From Pirellulales bacterium (lineage in GTDB: Bacteria; Planctomycetota; Planctomycetia; Pirellulales; UBA7805), in NCBI GenBank assembly GCA_030751095.1, contig JASMGX010000006.1, positions 1 through 40,180 on the forward strand: 40,180 nt of DNA, given 5' to 3'. The stretch's first letter is position 1, and every line of letters starts with the position of its first letter. The position numbers and the translations under genes are program-made. The notes under the pieces were generated by a model. The model was given only the letters and a program-made list of their open reading frames with translations. It ran no database searches and was not told where the DNA came from. Below are positions 16,638-24,548 of the stretch, piece after piece.

Positions 16638-17123
16638 CTAGCTTGCAGCGAATATTTCCGCATATTCGGAGATCCACAGATCCACAAATTCTTTGAAATC
16701 GGCCATCGCAACCTCCGTCAGCAGCCGGTAATGACCACGACTGTAGACTTCTTTGTTGCGGACCGTCCCTTTGGCCACCAGATCTAAAACGTGGTGCGAC
16801 CCAAAAGGTCGCACGACTACTTCCAAGCGACTAAAAAAGTTTGTGCGCGTTCCATCATTATCCAAACCAACATCATCACGGCTACAACTTGAACCCCAAC
16901 CTTGATCTCCCACAATGCTCTGGCATTTAAAACCGGGGAGGTATTGTGGCAAACGGGATATACATTGATCAATATATTCGGATAATTCGAGGCGATATTC
17001 GTTGTGTACTCGCCGCAGTTCCTCCTCACTCAAGGCTTTTTCAATCGCCTCTTGATTTTTATTTTGGCGCACCTGATGGCCACGCTCAACTGCCCTTTCT
17101 AGCCGTTTTTCAAAATCGTTCAT
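16638..17123 (-). CDS. Conserved hypothetical protein coupled to ferritin
   Basis: I do not recognise the family. The 161 residues form a soluble protein without signal peptide or membrane segment. The N-terminal ~50 residues are charged and helical (coiled-coil-like: FEKRLERAVERGHQVRQNK..EEELRRVHNEYRLELSEYI). A mixed region follows with GDQGWGSSCSRDD and beta-type FFSRLEVVVRPFG, and a C-terminal helix ends it. It begins 5 bases after the ferritin stop, so co-transcription and probably translational coupling are expected; no separate ribosome-binding site is visible. A role tied to iron storage is an inference from position only. Confidence 0.8.
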   Translation of the reverse strand: MNDFEKRLERAVERGHQVRQNKNQEAIEKALSEEELRRVHNEYRLELSEYIDQCISRLPQYLPGFKCQSIVGDQGWGSSCSRDDVGLDNDGTRTNFFSRLEVVVRPFGSHHVLDLVAKGTVRNKEVYSRGHYRLLTEVAMADFKEFVDLWISEYAEIFAAS

Positions 17124-17128
17124 GCAGT

Positions 17129-17653
17129 CTATTTATCCGTAAAAGAAACTGCATCGATCCCCTCGGAGGATCGTTTGCCCATGTGTTCATCCAGTAGCAG
17201 CAAGGCCGTCCTATCATCTCCCGCTAGTTCCAATCGGCCTAGGATATCACAAATTGTTTTTTCCTCCTCAACCTGCTCGTCGAGAAACCATTGCAGGTGC
17301 GCTTGGGTCGCATAGTCTTTCAAATCTCTTGCTAAAGCGTAAAGCTCGTTGATCGAAGCTGTGTTGCTCTTTTCCTGCTCCAGCGATACCGAAAACACCT
17401 CATGAATACCCTCATAATCGACTCGAGGCTTGGGAATTGTCTCCAAAGTGACATAAGCATCCCGATATAACATATAACGCAGCAATCGCTGCGCGTGGCT
17501 TTGTTCCTCGTTGCTCTGTTGGACCATCCACGAAGCAAATCCACTTAAATGCCTAGCCTCCATATAGATGCCCATCGCTAAATAGGAGTAAGAGGCAGCA
17601 AATTCCAGGTTGATCTGCGAGCTGACAGCTTGTTGAATTTTAGCATCCATCAT
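17129..17653 (-). CDS. Ferritin (non-haem, FtnA-like)
   Basis: This is an iron-storage four-helix-bundle protein of about 174 residues. The ferroxidase ligands are recognisable: Glu in INLEFAASYSYLAM (helix A), Glu/His in NEEQSHAQRLL (helix B), Glu in LEQEK (helix C), and EQVEEEK with WFLDEQ (helix D). LSGFASWM and the length fit FtnA rather than bacterioferritin; no haem Met is evident. The ORF track starts at 17704, but GAGGAG sits about 10 bases upstream of the ATGATG at 17653-17648, so one of these two ATGs is the start. It is followed 5 bases later by the hypothetical gene, and a dyad lies 64 bases upstream. Confidence 0.95.
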   Translation of the reverse strand: MMDAKIQQAVSSQINLEFAASYSYLAMGIYMEARHLSGFASWMVQQSNEEQSHAQRLLRYMLYRDAYVTLETIPKPRVDYEGIHEVFSVSLEQEKSNTASINELYALARDLKDYATQAHLQWFLDEQVEEEKTICDILGRLELAGDDRTALLLLDEHMGKRSSEGIDAVSFTDK

Positions 17654-18286
17654 GAGCAAATTTCTCCTCTGATACGTCATCGTCGCCAAAATGGCCGTCT
17701 CCATATCCCCAAGGGTCGTAGTTTAGCATACTACGTCTGCTGCTGGCCAGTCGTGGTGCGGCCTTTTGCCCTCCTTGTGCTCCGCCACCACTCCCGGGGA
17801 AACAAGGACGATCTTCACATCACAAAGTTGTTGGAGTCTGGGGCGATGATCCTATTTTCTTTGCCGGCTCATTCCATTGGTGTGGCTTGCGCGTTGCACC
17901 ACATTTTTGAGATTGAAATCGCCGGACAGGAACATTGCATACTCTTTATGCCTCCAAGGATGTCTGCTTTTTTGTTCTCGTAGGCCACGCGATGGTCCTT
18001 GGTAGTGTTTCTATTGCAACACATACTGCGTGATGATTCCACGTTTCCACTTTGAAATGAACAAGAAAGGAACTTAAAATTCCAAGAAGATAAGCAATGC
18101 GTATCAGTACTAGCACCGCTTATTGAATTTTTTCTGTACCTGTTTGCCAACACCTCATGCAGCGCTTGCACCGCTTGCAGAGAAAACTGAATATTCGGAC
18201 TATTTTAGCCGAACGTTACCAACCGCATCGGTCGATAAGTGAAACACTACAGCAGGGAGGCTGTTGCCCGAGCAAGGGAGTGTACG
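17654..18286. other. Divergent intergenic region ferritin / small conserved gene
   Basis: This is about 630 bases without a supported gene. It contains the dyad upstream of ferritin (17717-17735) and, at 18194-18213, a short inverted repeat TTCGG/CCGAA flanking CTATTTTAG about 75 bases before the small conserved gene. It presumably holds both promoters; no clear -35/-10 pair was seen. Confidence 0.5.
17717..17735. promoter_or_regulatory. Dyad upstream of ferritin, possible operator
   Basis: CGTAGT-TTAGCAT-ACTACG is a 19-base dyad with perfect 6-bp arms, 64 bases before the ferritin start. Its size and place fit an operator for a dimeric regulator, for example an iron- or redox-responsive one. 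It does not match a Fur box that I know, so the regulator is open. Confidence 0.4.
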
Positions 18287-18523
18287 ATGCAGAGCAACCA
18301 TCTCAAAGTCTACCATGGGCCACAGGCCGATAATGGCGAGATTGATCGTCACACATCAAGTTCTATTTCTGTTTCTCTTGGTCAGATCTTCCCACTTCTA
18401 GCTGAAGCGATCCAAAGTAATCGGACTTGGCTTCAGGATTTTTCCAATGACGAAGTGACTATTTCCACTGATCTGTATGAAGTCATCCTAGCATATCAGC
18501 ATTTTCGACGCCCATCGGCCTGA
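18287..18523 (+). CDS. Small conserved protein of unknown function (planctomycete-type)
   Basis: This is a 78-residue soluble acidic protein. The C-terminal two thirds (SLGQIFPLLAEAIQSNRTWLQDF, EVTISTDLYEVILAYQHFRRPSA) looks highly constrained, and I recall near-identical endings in planctomycete genomes; no function is known to me. The ORF track begins at 18239, but ATG 18287 has AGGGAG at proper spacing and starts the compact protein, so the extra 16 residues are probably not translated. A textbook terminator follows 31 bases after the stop, so it appears to be a single-gene transcript. Confidence 0.85.
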   Translation: MQSNHLKVYHGPQADNGEIDRHTSSSISVSLGQIFPLLAEAIQSNRTWLQDFSNDEVTISTDLYEVILAYQHFRRPSA

Positions 18524-18554
18524 TAACGCGTGCTAAGTATAATCTTCAATAATT

Positions 18555-18581
18555 CGGCGCTATTAGGCGCCGTTTTTTTTT
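18555..18581 (+). terminator. Rho-independent terminator
   Basis: The stem CGGCGC (18555-18560) / GCGCCG (18567-18572) with loop TATTAG is followed directly by nine T residues (18573-18581). It terminates the small conserved gene and insulates the LOG-family gene downstream. Confidence 0.93.
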
Positions 18582-18730
18582 GGCCGAAGCATACAATAGC
18601 AAGATGGATTCGAGGCTCTCTACCGCCTTCAATCCTAGGTTGCCTTGCAAAACGGGATCAGAATCTATCCACCGACAAGCAGCCAATCTGGTGGCGGTTT
18701 TTATTTCATTCTTACTGAGGAGTGCTTTTG

Positions 18731-19777
18731 GTGGCCGAAAAAGAGAGTCGTCCTGAGTTTCAGGACAAACAAAACCCCGACGCGCCCGGCAGTGGTGATC
18801 CCAAATCAGAAAAGCGGATTGGGGACCTGATTGAAAGAATTCAGGATTCGGCCGAGAAACTACGTGTCGACAATACCAGTCGCGGGGATTTGAAAATCCT
18901 CTCTCGGGCATTGCGTGAATTGAGATATGCCTTCAAGGTTTTTTCACCTTATCGAGGCCACAGGATCGTGACCGTATTCGGATCGGCACGAACACCACCG
19001 GATGATCCTGCCTATGTTCAAGCGATTGATTTCGGGCGGCGCATGGCTACCGAGGGATGGTTTGTCCTTACTGGGGCAGCAAGCGGCATTATGGAGGCTG
19101 GCCACCGAGGTGCCGGACGCGAACAGTCTATGGGGCTGAACATTATGCTGCCGTTTGAACAGGATTCTAACCCGATCATTCGCGGTGACCATAAATTGGT
19201 TCATATGAAATATTTTTTTACGCGAAAACTTATGTTTGTCAAAGAATGCGATGCAGTCTGTCTGCTACCCGGTGGCTTTGGAACCCTGGATGAGGGACTG
19301 GAAGTTCTCACTCTTCTGCAAACAGGAAAACGGGATCTCGTTCCGGTCGTTTTTCTAGATGCCCCCGGCGCCACGTTCTGGCAAGATTGGGATTTGTTTG
19401 TTCGTAAGCGACTTCTTGAGGAGGGTATGATTTCCCCGGATGATCTTTCGCTCTATACATTAACAGACAACACCGATGAAGCCATCAATGAAATACTCAA
19501 CTTCTACCGCATGTTTCACAGTATGCGGTATATTAAAAACAAGCTCGTCCTTCGCCTTCAATATCCTTTGACTGAGGAGGCCCTCGAGTTTCTCAACGTC
19601 CATTTCAAAGATATTCTTTCCCGTGGAACCTTCGTACAGTGCGGGCCTTTAGGGGAAGAGCAGGATGAACCCGAACTGTTGGACCGCACCCGTATCGCCT
19701 TTCATTTTAATCGGCGCAGTTTGGGTCGACTCAGACAACTGATTGATGTGTTGAATCAGTCCGAACCGGCACGATGA
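18731..19777 (+). CDS. LOG-family (TIGR00730-like) Rossmann protein
   Basis: The LOG family cleaves cytokinin-type nucleoside monophosphates or related nucleotides to base and ribose-5-phosphate; many members are misnamed lysine decarboxylases. VTVFGSARTPPDDPAY, LTGAASGIMEAGHRGA and LLPGGFGTLDEGLEVLT carry the phosphate-binding and PGGxGTxxE signatures. About 75 charged N-terminal and ~100 C-terminal residues extend beyond the ~190-residue core. The track begins at GTG 18722, which would lie inside the GAGGAG Shine-Dalgarno; GTG 18731 is 8 bases from it and is the better start. The cysteine desulfurase follows 126 bases later on the same strand. The in vivo substrate is unknown. Confidence 0.88.
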   Translation: MAEKESRPEFQDKQNPDAPGSGDPKSEKRIGDLIERIQDSAEKLRVDNTSRGDLKILSRALRELRYAFKVFSPYRGHRIVTVFGSARTPPDDPAYVQAIDFGRRMATEGWFVLTGAASGIMEAGHRGAGREQSMGLNIMLPFEQDSNPIIRGDHKLVHMKYFFTRKLMFVKECDAVCLLPGGFGTLDEGLEVLTLLQTGKRDLVPVVFLDAPGATFWQDWDLFVRKRLLEEGMISPDDLSLYTLTDNTDEAINEILNFYRMFHSMRYIKNKLVLRLQYPLTEEALEFLNVHFKDILSRGTFVQCGPLGEEQDEPELLDRTRIAFHFNRRSLGRLRQLIDVLNQSEPAR

Positions 19778-19903
19778 GATGTCGGCCTGCTCTCGCGATC
19801 CTCAATTCGCTACCGCAAAAATATTTGAAGAAAATATGGTTCTTCCGACCGACCCCTCAGGCCCGATTCGATCATTCCATCAAAAGGCTCCAAGGCCCAA
19901 CCC

Positions 19904-21046
19904 GTGAAATACGTCTATCTTGATTACAACGCAACGACCCCCATCGATCCTACAGTCCGCGAGGCAATGGAACCGTTTTTGAAAGATCAATTTGGAAATC
20001 CTTCGAGCAATCATGCCTTGGGCCAGCAGGCCGCCGGTGCCGTCAAGCAGGCTCGCGGCCAACTGGCCGATCTACTCCGTTGTCAGGCTGAAGACTTAAT
20101 CTTCACGTCGGGCGGCACGGAAAGCAGCAATCTGGCGATCCAAGGCGTCCTGCCACCGAGCGGGAAGACCGATCCGATACATCTCATCATTTCGGCGATC
20201 GAACACCCGGCTACTGTCGAACCGGCTAAATCGATGCACCGGCGAGGACACGACTTGACGGTGGTCGGTTGCGACCGGGAGGCCGTCATTGATGTCCAAG
20301 AGGTGGCCGAAGCGATCAGGCCAAATACCTCTCTAGTGAGCATCATGCATGCCAATAATGAGGTAGGTACACTCCAGCCGATCCGTGCAATCGCGAACAT
20401 TTGTAAAAGCTCCGGGATTCTCTTGCACGTTGATGCCGCTCAAAGCGCGGGCAAAGTCCCCGTGGATGCCAAAGAACTAGGAGCAGATCTACTCACAATT
20501 GCCGGGCACAAACTATACGCTCCAAAAGGGATCGGCGCACTCTATATCAAAAAAGGCATCGAATTGCAGCCATTGTTTTTTGGAGCTACCCAAGAGCAGG
20601 GATTGAGCCCCGGAACAGAAAATGTTTCACAAATTGTAGCTCTCGGGGCAGCTGCGGAATTAGCCCAAAACCGATTAGAGGCCGATGCGGAAAGACTCGG
20701 GAAACTCCGTAATTTACTTGAGGGACAGCTCAAGCATGGAAGCGGTAACCGAATCACCATCAATGCCCAGGGAGCCGAGCGACTACCCAACACATCGAGT
20801 GCAAACTTTCCGGATGTTGTGGCCGTAGAATTACTCGCCACTGTGCCAGAACTATGTGCCTCTACCGGCGCAGCATGTCACAGTAATACGACGCACATTT
20901 CAGCGACACTCGCCGCTATGGGAATAAGTGAGGAGGTCGCACGAGGCACAATTCGCCTGAGCCTGGGACGGCATACCACCGAAAAACAGGTGGCCTACGC
21001 TGCGGAACAACTGCTGGAAGCTTGGCGAGGATTGTCCGGATGCTGA
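19904..21046 (+). CDS. Cysteine desulfurase, NifS/IscS class V aminotransferase
   Basis: This PLP enzyme takes sulfur from cysteine for Fe-S clusters or other thio-cofactors. DYNATTPIDP starts the protein; SGGTESSNLAIQG and His101 stack on the cofactor; HVDAAQSAGKVPVD gives the PLP aspartate; GHKLYAPKG contains the Schiff-base Lys203; STGAACHS carries the persulfide Cys325. The active-site loop is short, as in group I NifS/IscS, but reads ACHSNTTHIS instead of SACSS, so NifS versus IscS or a selenocysteine-lyase-like role is open. No iscU, nifU or suf gene is adjacent. The start is GTG at 19904; no better ATG is available upstream. Confidence 0.93.
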   Translation: MKYVYLDYNATTPIDPTVREAMEPFLKDQFGNPSSNHALGQQAAGAVKQARGQLADLLRCQAEDLIFTSGGTESSNLAIQGVLPPSGKTDPIHLIISAIEHPATVEPAKSMHRRGHDLTVVGCDREAVIDVQEVAEAIRPNTSLVSIMHANNEVGTLQPIRAIANICKSSGILLHVDAAQSAGKVPVDAKELGADLLTIAGHKLYAPKGIGALYIKKGIELQPLFFGATQEQGLSPGTENVSQIVALGAAAELAQNRLEADAERLGKLRNLLEGQLKHGSGNRITINAQGAERLPNTSSANFPDVVAVELLATVPELCASTGAACHSNTTHISATLAAMGISEEVARGTIRLSLGRHTTEKQVAYAAEQLLEAWRGLSGC

Positions 21047-21077
21047 GTGTCACTCCATCTCCCGACAAAGCCGCAGA

Positions 21078-21416
21078 CTACATGTGCTCCTGCATCGTTC
21101 TGGAATATGCCATTGCCTGCTCGGCTTTCTGAATGTAGTCCTGATTATTTGTGCCTGCATACGCCCTCTGGCAGATGACACTTAATTGGGTATAGCTGAA
21201 TGGATCGTGTGGATCGAGTTGGCAAACGCGCTGGGCATGCTCAACGGCCTCTTCATGTTTGCCGAGACGCCCTTGCACAACCGCCAGGGCGGCATGCGCC
21301 AGGGCATAATTGGCATCCTCGATCAGAATGTCCTGATATTTGGCAACTGCTTCCTCCAACTTGCCTTTCCTCTTCAATTGATCCGCCTGATCATATAACT
21401 CGTGAATCTCTGACAT
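21078..21416 (-). CDS. Small tetratricopeptide-repeat protein
   Basis: This 112-residue cytoplasmic protein has about two and a half TPRs: ELYDQADQLKRKGKLEEAVAKYQDILIEDANYALAHAALAVVQGRLGKHEEAVEHAQRVCQLDPHDPFSYTQLS shows the A/G/Y/P spacing of the motif. It is probably a protein-interaction adaptor; the partner is unknown. The ORF track begins at 21509, but ATG 21416 follows AGGGTG and gives the clean TPR start. It converges on the cysteine desulfurase (31 bases between stops) and diverges from lpxA. Confidence 0.85.
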   Translation of the reverse strand: MSEIHELYDQADQLKRKGKLEEAVAKYQDILIEDANYALAHAALAVVQGRLGKHEEAVEHAQRVCQLDPHDPFSYTQLSVICQRAYAGTNNQDYIQKAEQAMAYSRTMQEHM

Positions 21417-21672
21417 CCCGCACCCTATCAAAAAATGGTCACTGCAAATTGCGCAACTAATTGCACTCCTGAGAATGTCTATTTTTATCCACTTATCAGT
21501 CCTTAGCAAGAGTTGTCAAATCGAGAGTTTATGCATTTTTTTAGAAATCGATACATTCGTCTGAATTGTGATTTGCACACAAGTCGATACTCTTTCTGAT
21601 GACGCTGAGTGTGGGTTCTTGTAATCCAAAAATAGCAAAACGTCACATCGGAAACACCTTCGAGGTTGTACG

Positions 21673-22530
21673 TTGAACATCCATCCTACCGCCATCATTG
21701 ATAGCAGTGCCATACTCGGTGACGATGTGGAGATTGGCCCCTTTTGTATTGTTGAAAAGGATGTGCTTCTCGGTGACCGCTGCCAACTGGTCAGCCGTGC
21801 CACCATCAAAGAAGGAACCCGCATGGGCGAAAACAATTGCGTCCATGAAGGAGCCATTTTAGGCGGACTGCCCCAGCACATACAACTTCCGGAAACCACC
21901 GGTTCTCTACAAATTGGCAACGGCAACACCTTTCGTGAAAACACGACCGTCCATCGCGGATTGCACGAAAAAGATAAAACCATGATTGGCGATGGCAATC
22001 TGATTATGGTCGGAGCCCATGTTGGTCATGATTGTCATATTGGCCACCATGTGGTTTTAATCAATAACGTGATGATTGCTGGACATGTCACCATTGGAGA
22101 CCGGGCTTATGTCGCAGGTGGGGCAGCCGTTCAACAATTTCGTCGTGTCGGTCAACTTGCTGCGGTCGGTGGCTACGCACGGGCCGTCAAGGACGTGCCC
22201 CCCTTTGTAACACTCGACGGTTACACGAGTGGAGTAGTCGGCCTTAACCGGGTTGGATTGCAACGCGCCGGTTATAAGCCCAATGAGATCACAGCTCTCA
22301 AAAATGCCTATCGCCTCATCTATCGCAGTGGGCTTCCCTGGAAGGAAATCCTGGAGCGATTAAAAACCGATTTTCCATCCGGTCCGGCAGCTGATTTTTA
22401 TTCATTTCTTGCCGACGGAAAATATGGTTTTATGCCGGAACGACGCACCCCTGCATCTGCGACAATCAAGCTCTATCGTGAAGATGGTTTCGAAGCTGAA
22501 GGGCAGCAGTCGTTGACGAAAGTCGGCTAA
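21673..22530 (+). CDS. lpxA: UDP-N-acetylglucosamine acyltransferase (LpxA)
   Basis: This enzyme transfers a 3-hydroxyacyl chain from ACP to UDP-GlcNAc, the first step of lipid A synthesis. Residues 1-~190 are hexapeptide repeats of a left-handed beta-helix (HPTAIIDSSAILGDDVEIGPF...). AHVGHDCHIG contains the catalytic His119 (His125 in E. coli), and the C-terminal ~80 residues are helical (RRVGLQRAGYKPNEITALKNAYRLIYRS). The 285-residue length fits LpxA (~260) rather than LpxD (~340). The start is TTG at 21673, 7 bases after GAGG; no ATG fits. It shares its logic with fabI, kdsD, kdsC and the LptC/LptA-like gene in this window. Confidence 0.94.
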   Translation: MNIHPTAIIDSSAILGDDVEIGPFCIVEKDVLLGDRCQLVSRATIKEGTRMGENNCVHEGAILGGLPQHIQLPETTGSLQIGNGNTFRENTTVHRGLHEKDKTMIGDGNLIMVGAHVGHDCHIGHHVVLINNVMIAGHVTIGDRAYVAGGAAVQQFRRVGQLAAVGGYARAVKDVPPFVTLDGYTSGVVGLNRVGLQRAGYKPNEITALKNAYRLIYRSGLPWKEILERLKTDFPSGPAADFYSFLADGKYGFMPERRTPASATIKLYREDGFEAEGQQSLTKVG

Positions 22531-22564
22531 CACGGATCGGCTAACACGGGTCGGCTCCCGCGGA
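22523..22564. repeat. 14-bp tandem repeat across the lpxA stop codon
   Basis: TCGGCTAACACGGA, TCGGCTAACACGGG and a degenerate third unit TCGGCTCCCGCGGA. The lpxA TAA stop is inside the first unit. The remaining bases to the convergent cysNC gene show no clear terminator. Confidence 0.8.
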
Positions 22565-22602
22565 GAGATTTCAACCGGCGGAGTTCTTCGTCGATCGTAT
22601 TA

Positions 22603-24540
22603 TCAGTCCACAATATCCCGCTCCCTGAGCAGTGCCATAATGGCCTCAACACAGGACTCGATCGGCACCGAGTGGGGCTCAAGAGTGAGATCGGCAGAGA
22701 CAGGCTCCTCATAGGCCGTAGTAATGCCTGGAAAGTTCATAATTTCTCCAGAATCTGCCATCGCATACATCCCGTTCGTATCTCTCTCCCGGCAGACCTC
22801 AACGGGAACATCCAGAAAGACCTCAAAAAACCTTTCCGAGCCAACAACTTCTCTGGCTCGATTCCGAACTTCTTTTCTTGGGGCAAGAAAACTGGCAATC
22901 GTGATCAGTCCGACATCATTTAAAATTCTCGCACATTCAGCAGCCCGCCTCATATTTTCGCTGCGCCCTTCTGGAGTAAATCCGAGATCCTTACTGACAC
23001 CAAGTCGCATCTTTGGCCCATCCAACACAGCACAGGCACGCCCCGCATCGAACAGATGTCGTTCGAGGGCCTGGGCAACATCTCGTTTTCCGGAACCGGT
23101 AAGCCCCGTAATCAGAATCGTCGCACCTCGCTGACCAAAGCGAGCTGCTCGCTCTTCATCCGTAACCTGACTCGATCTCTCCTGCATCTCGGCACTGACT
23201 GGTTCTGCATCCCAGTGATCCTGGGAGGGACCACCCTGCATTTCATCCAAAATCATCACCGCACCAACTGTCACATTGGTAATCCGGTCGATAATGATCA
23301 TGGACCCGGTACCTCGATTCCGTTTGTAGGAATCAAATTGTATGACATCATCAAGATCGATTTCGCAGCGGCCAATCTCATTCAGGGACAATGATGGTGC
23401 TGGCTGGCGGTGCAGAGTATTGATATCAATGCGATAGCGCAAGGACTGTACCGTTCCAGGTACAACCTTCGTCGTCTGCTTGAAGAGGTACTGCGTACCG
23501 GGCACCATCGGTTCCTCACCCATCCAGACAACCATGGCATCCATCCGCTGACTCACGCGCGGCTGATTTCCCACGCGTACAATCATGTCGCCACGACTGG
23601 CGTCAATTTCATCTTCGAGAGTTAGGGTAACCGATTGCGGCGTGAAAGCCTCTTCAATATCTCCATCAATCGTAGTAATCGACTTTACACGACTGGTTTT
23701 GCGCGAAGGCAACACCATGATCTCATCACCCTTTTGAATGGTTCCGGATGCAACCATTCCGCAAAAACCGCGGAAATCAAGGTGCGGTCGGTTCACATAC
23801 TGCACGGGAAAACGAAAATCCTGCAGATTGCTGTCCGAGGCAATGTAAACATTTTCGAGCATGTGCATCAGCGTATTACCGTCATACCACGGCATGTTTT
23901 TGCTGCGGACAACCACATTGTCACCATCGAGTGCCGAGATGGGAATAAAGTGAACGTCGTCCGAGGACATTCTGGCGGCAAACTGTATGTATTCATCTCT
24001 GATGTTCTGATACACCTCCTGCGAATATTCAACGAGATCCATCTTGTTGATTGCCACAACAACATGCTTTACCCCCAACAAGGATGTGATGAAGCTATGC
24101 CGCTTGGTTTGCGTCAATACTCCTTTGCGCGCATCGATGAGAATGATTGCCAAATCACAAGTGGAAGCACCCGTGGCCATATTCCGCGTGTACTGCTCGT
24201 GTCCCGGGGTGTCGGCAATGATGAATTTTCGCTTGGCGGTCGAAAAATAACGGTATGCTACATCGATCGTGATCCCTTGTTGCCTCTCATCATCGAGTCC
24301 GTCGGTGAGGAGAGCCGGGTCGAGTCGACTGCCAATGGTTCCATGGGTTTGCGAGTCTTTCTCCAGTGCTGCCAACTGGTCCTCATAGACCATCTTGGCC
24401 TCGATCAACATCCGACCGATGAGGGTGCTTTTACCGTCATCGACACTGCCACATGTCAAAAACCGCAGCAGCTCTTTCTGCTCGTGCTGTTTCAGATAAG
24501 CATCGATATCGGAGGAAATTAGTTCTGATTGGTGCGACAT
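22603..24540 (-). CDS. cysNC: Bifunctional sulfate adenylyltransferase subunit 1 / APS kinase
   Basis: The N-terminal ~440 residues are the CysN GTPase that drives APS formation with CysD: GSVDDGKST (31-39), DTPGHEQYTRN and NKMDL. The C-terminal ~190 residues are CysC-like and should phosphorylate APS to PAPS: ITGLTGSGKRD (P-loop, Lys485), DLGFTPEGRSENMRR (substrate loop) and DVPVEVCRERD. Two departures stand out: the residue after the P-loop lysine is Arg486 instead of Ser/Thr, and the usual DGDNxR reads DGPKMR. The kinase half may therefore be weakened or altered. cysD ends 8 bases upstream, so the two are co-transcribed. The fusion is common in proteobacteria and planctomycetes. No sulfite-forming reductase is nearby. 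Confidence 0.94.
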   Translation of the reverse strand: MSHQSELISSDIDAYLKQHEQKELLRFLTCGSVDDGKSTLIGRMLIEAKMVYEDQLAALEKDSQTHGTIGSRLDPALLTDGLDDERQQGITIDVAYRYFSTAKRKFIIADTPGHEQYTRNMATGASTCDLAIILIDARKGVLTQTKRHSFITSLLGVKHVVVAINKMDLVEYSQEVYQNIRDEYIQFAARMSSDDVHFIPISALDGDNVVVRSKNMPWYDGNTLMHMLENVYIASDSNLQDFRFPVQYVNRPHLDFRGFCGMVASGTIQKGDEIMVLPSRKTSRVKSITTIDGDIEEAFTPQSVTLTLEDEIDASRGDMIVRVGNQPRVSQRMDAMVVWMGEEPMVPGTQYLFKQTTKVVPGTVQSLRYRIDINTLHRQPAPSLSLNEIGRCEIDLDDVIQFDSYKRNRGTGSMIIIDRITNVTVGAVMILDEMQGGPSQDHWDAEPVSAEMQERSSQVTDEERAARFGQRGATILITGLTGSGKRDVAQALERHLFDAGRACAVLDGPKMRLGVSKDLGFTPEGRSENMRRAAECARILNDVGLITIASFLAPRKEVRNRAREVVGSERFFEVFLDVPVEVCRERDTNGMYAMADSGEIMNFPGITTAYEEPVSADLTLEPHSVPIESCVEAIMALLRERDIVD

Positions 24541-24548
24541 TATCTAAA

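Noticed and set aside
23635-24522. Plus-strand ORF of 295 residues
   Set aside because: Antisense to the strongly supported cysNC gene; no recognisable motif in its translation.
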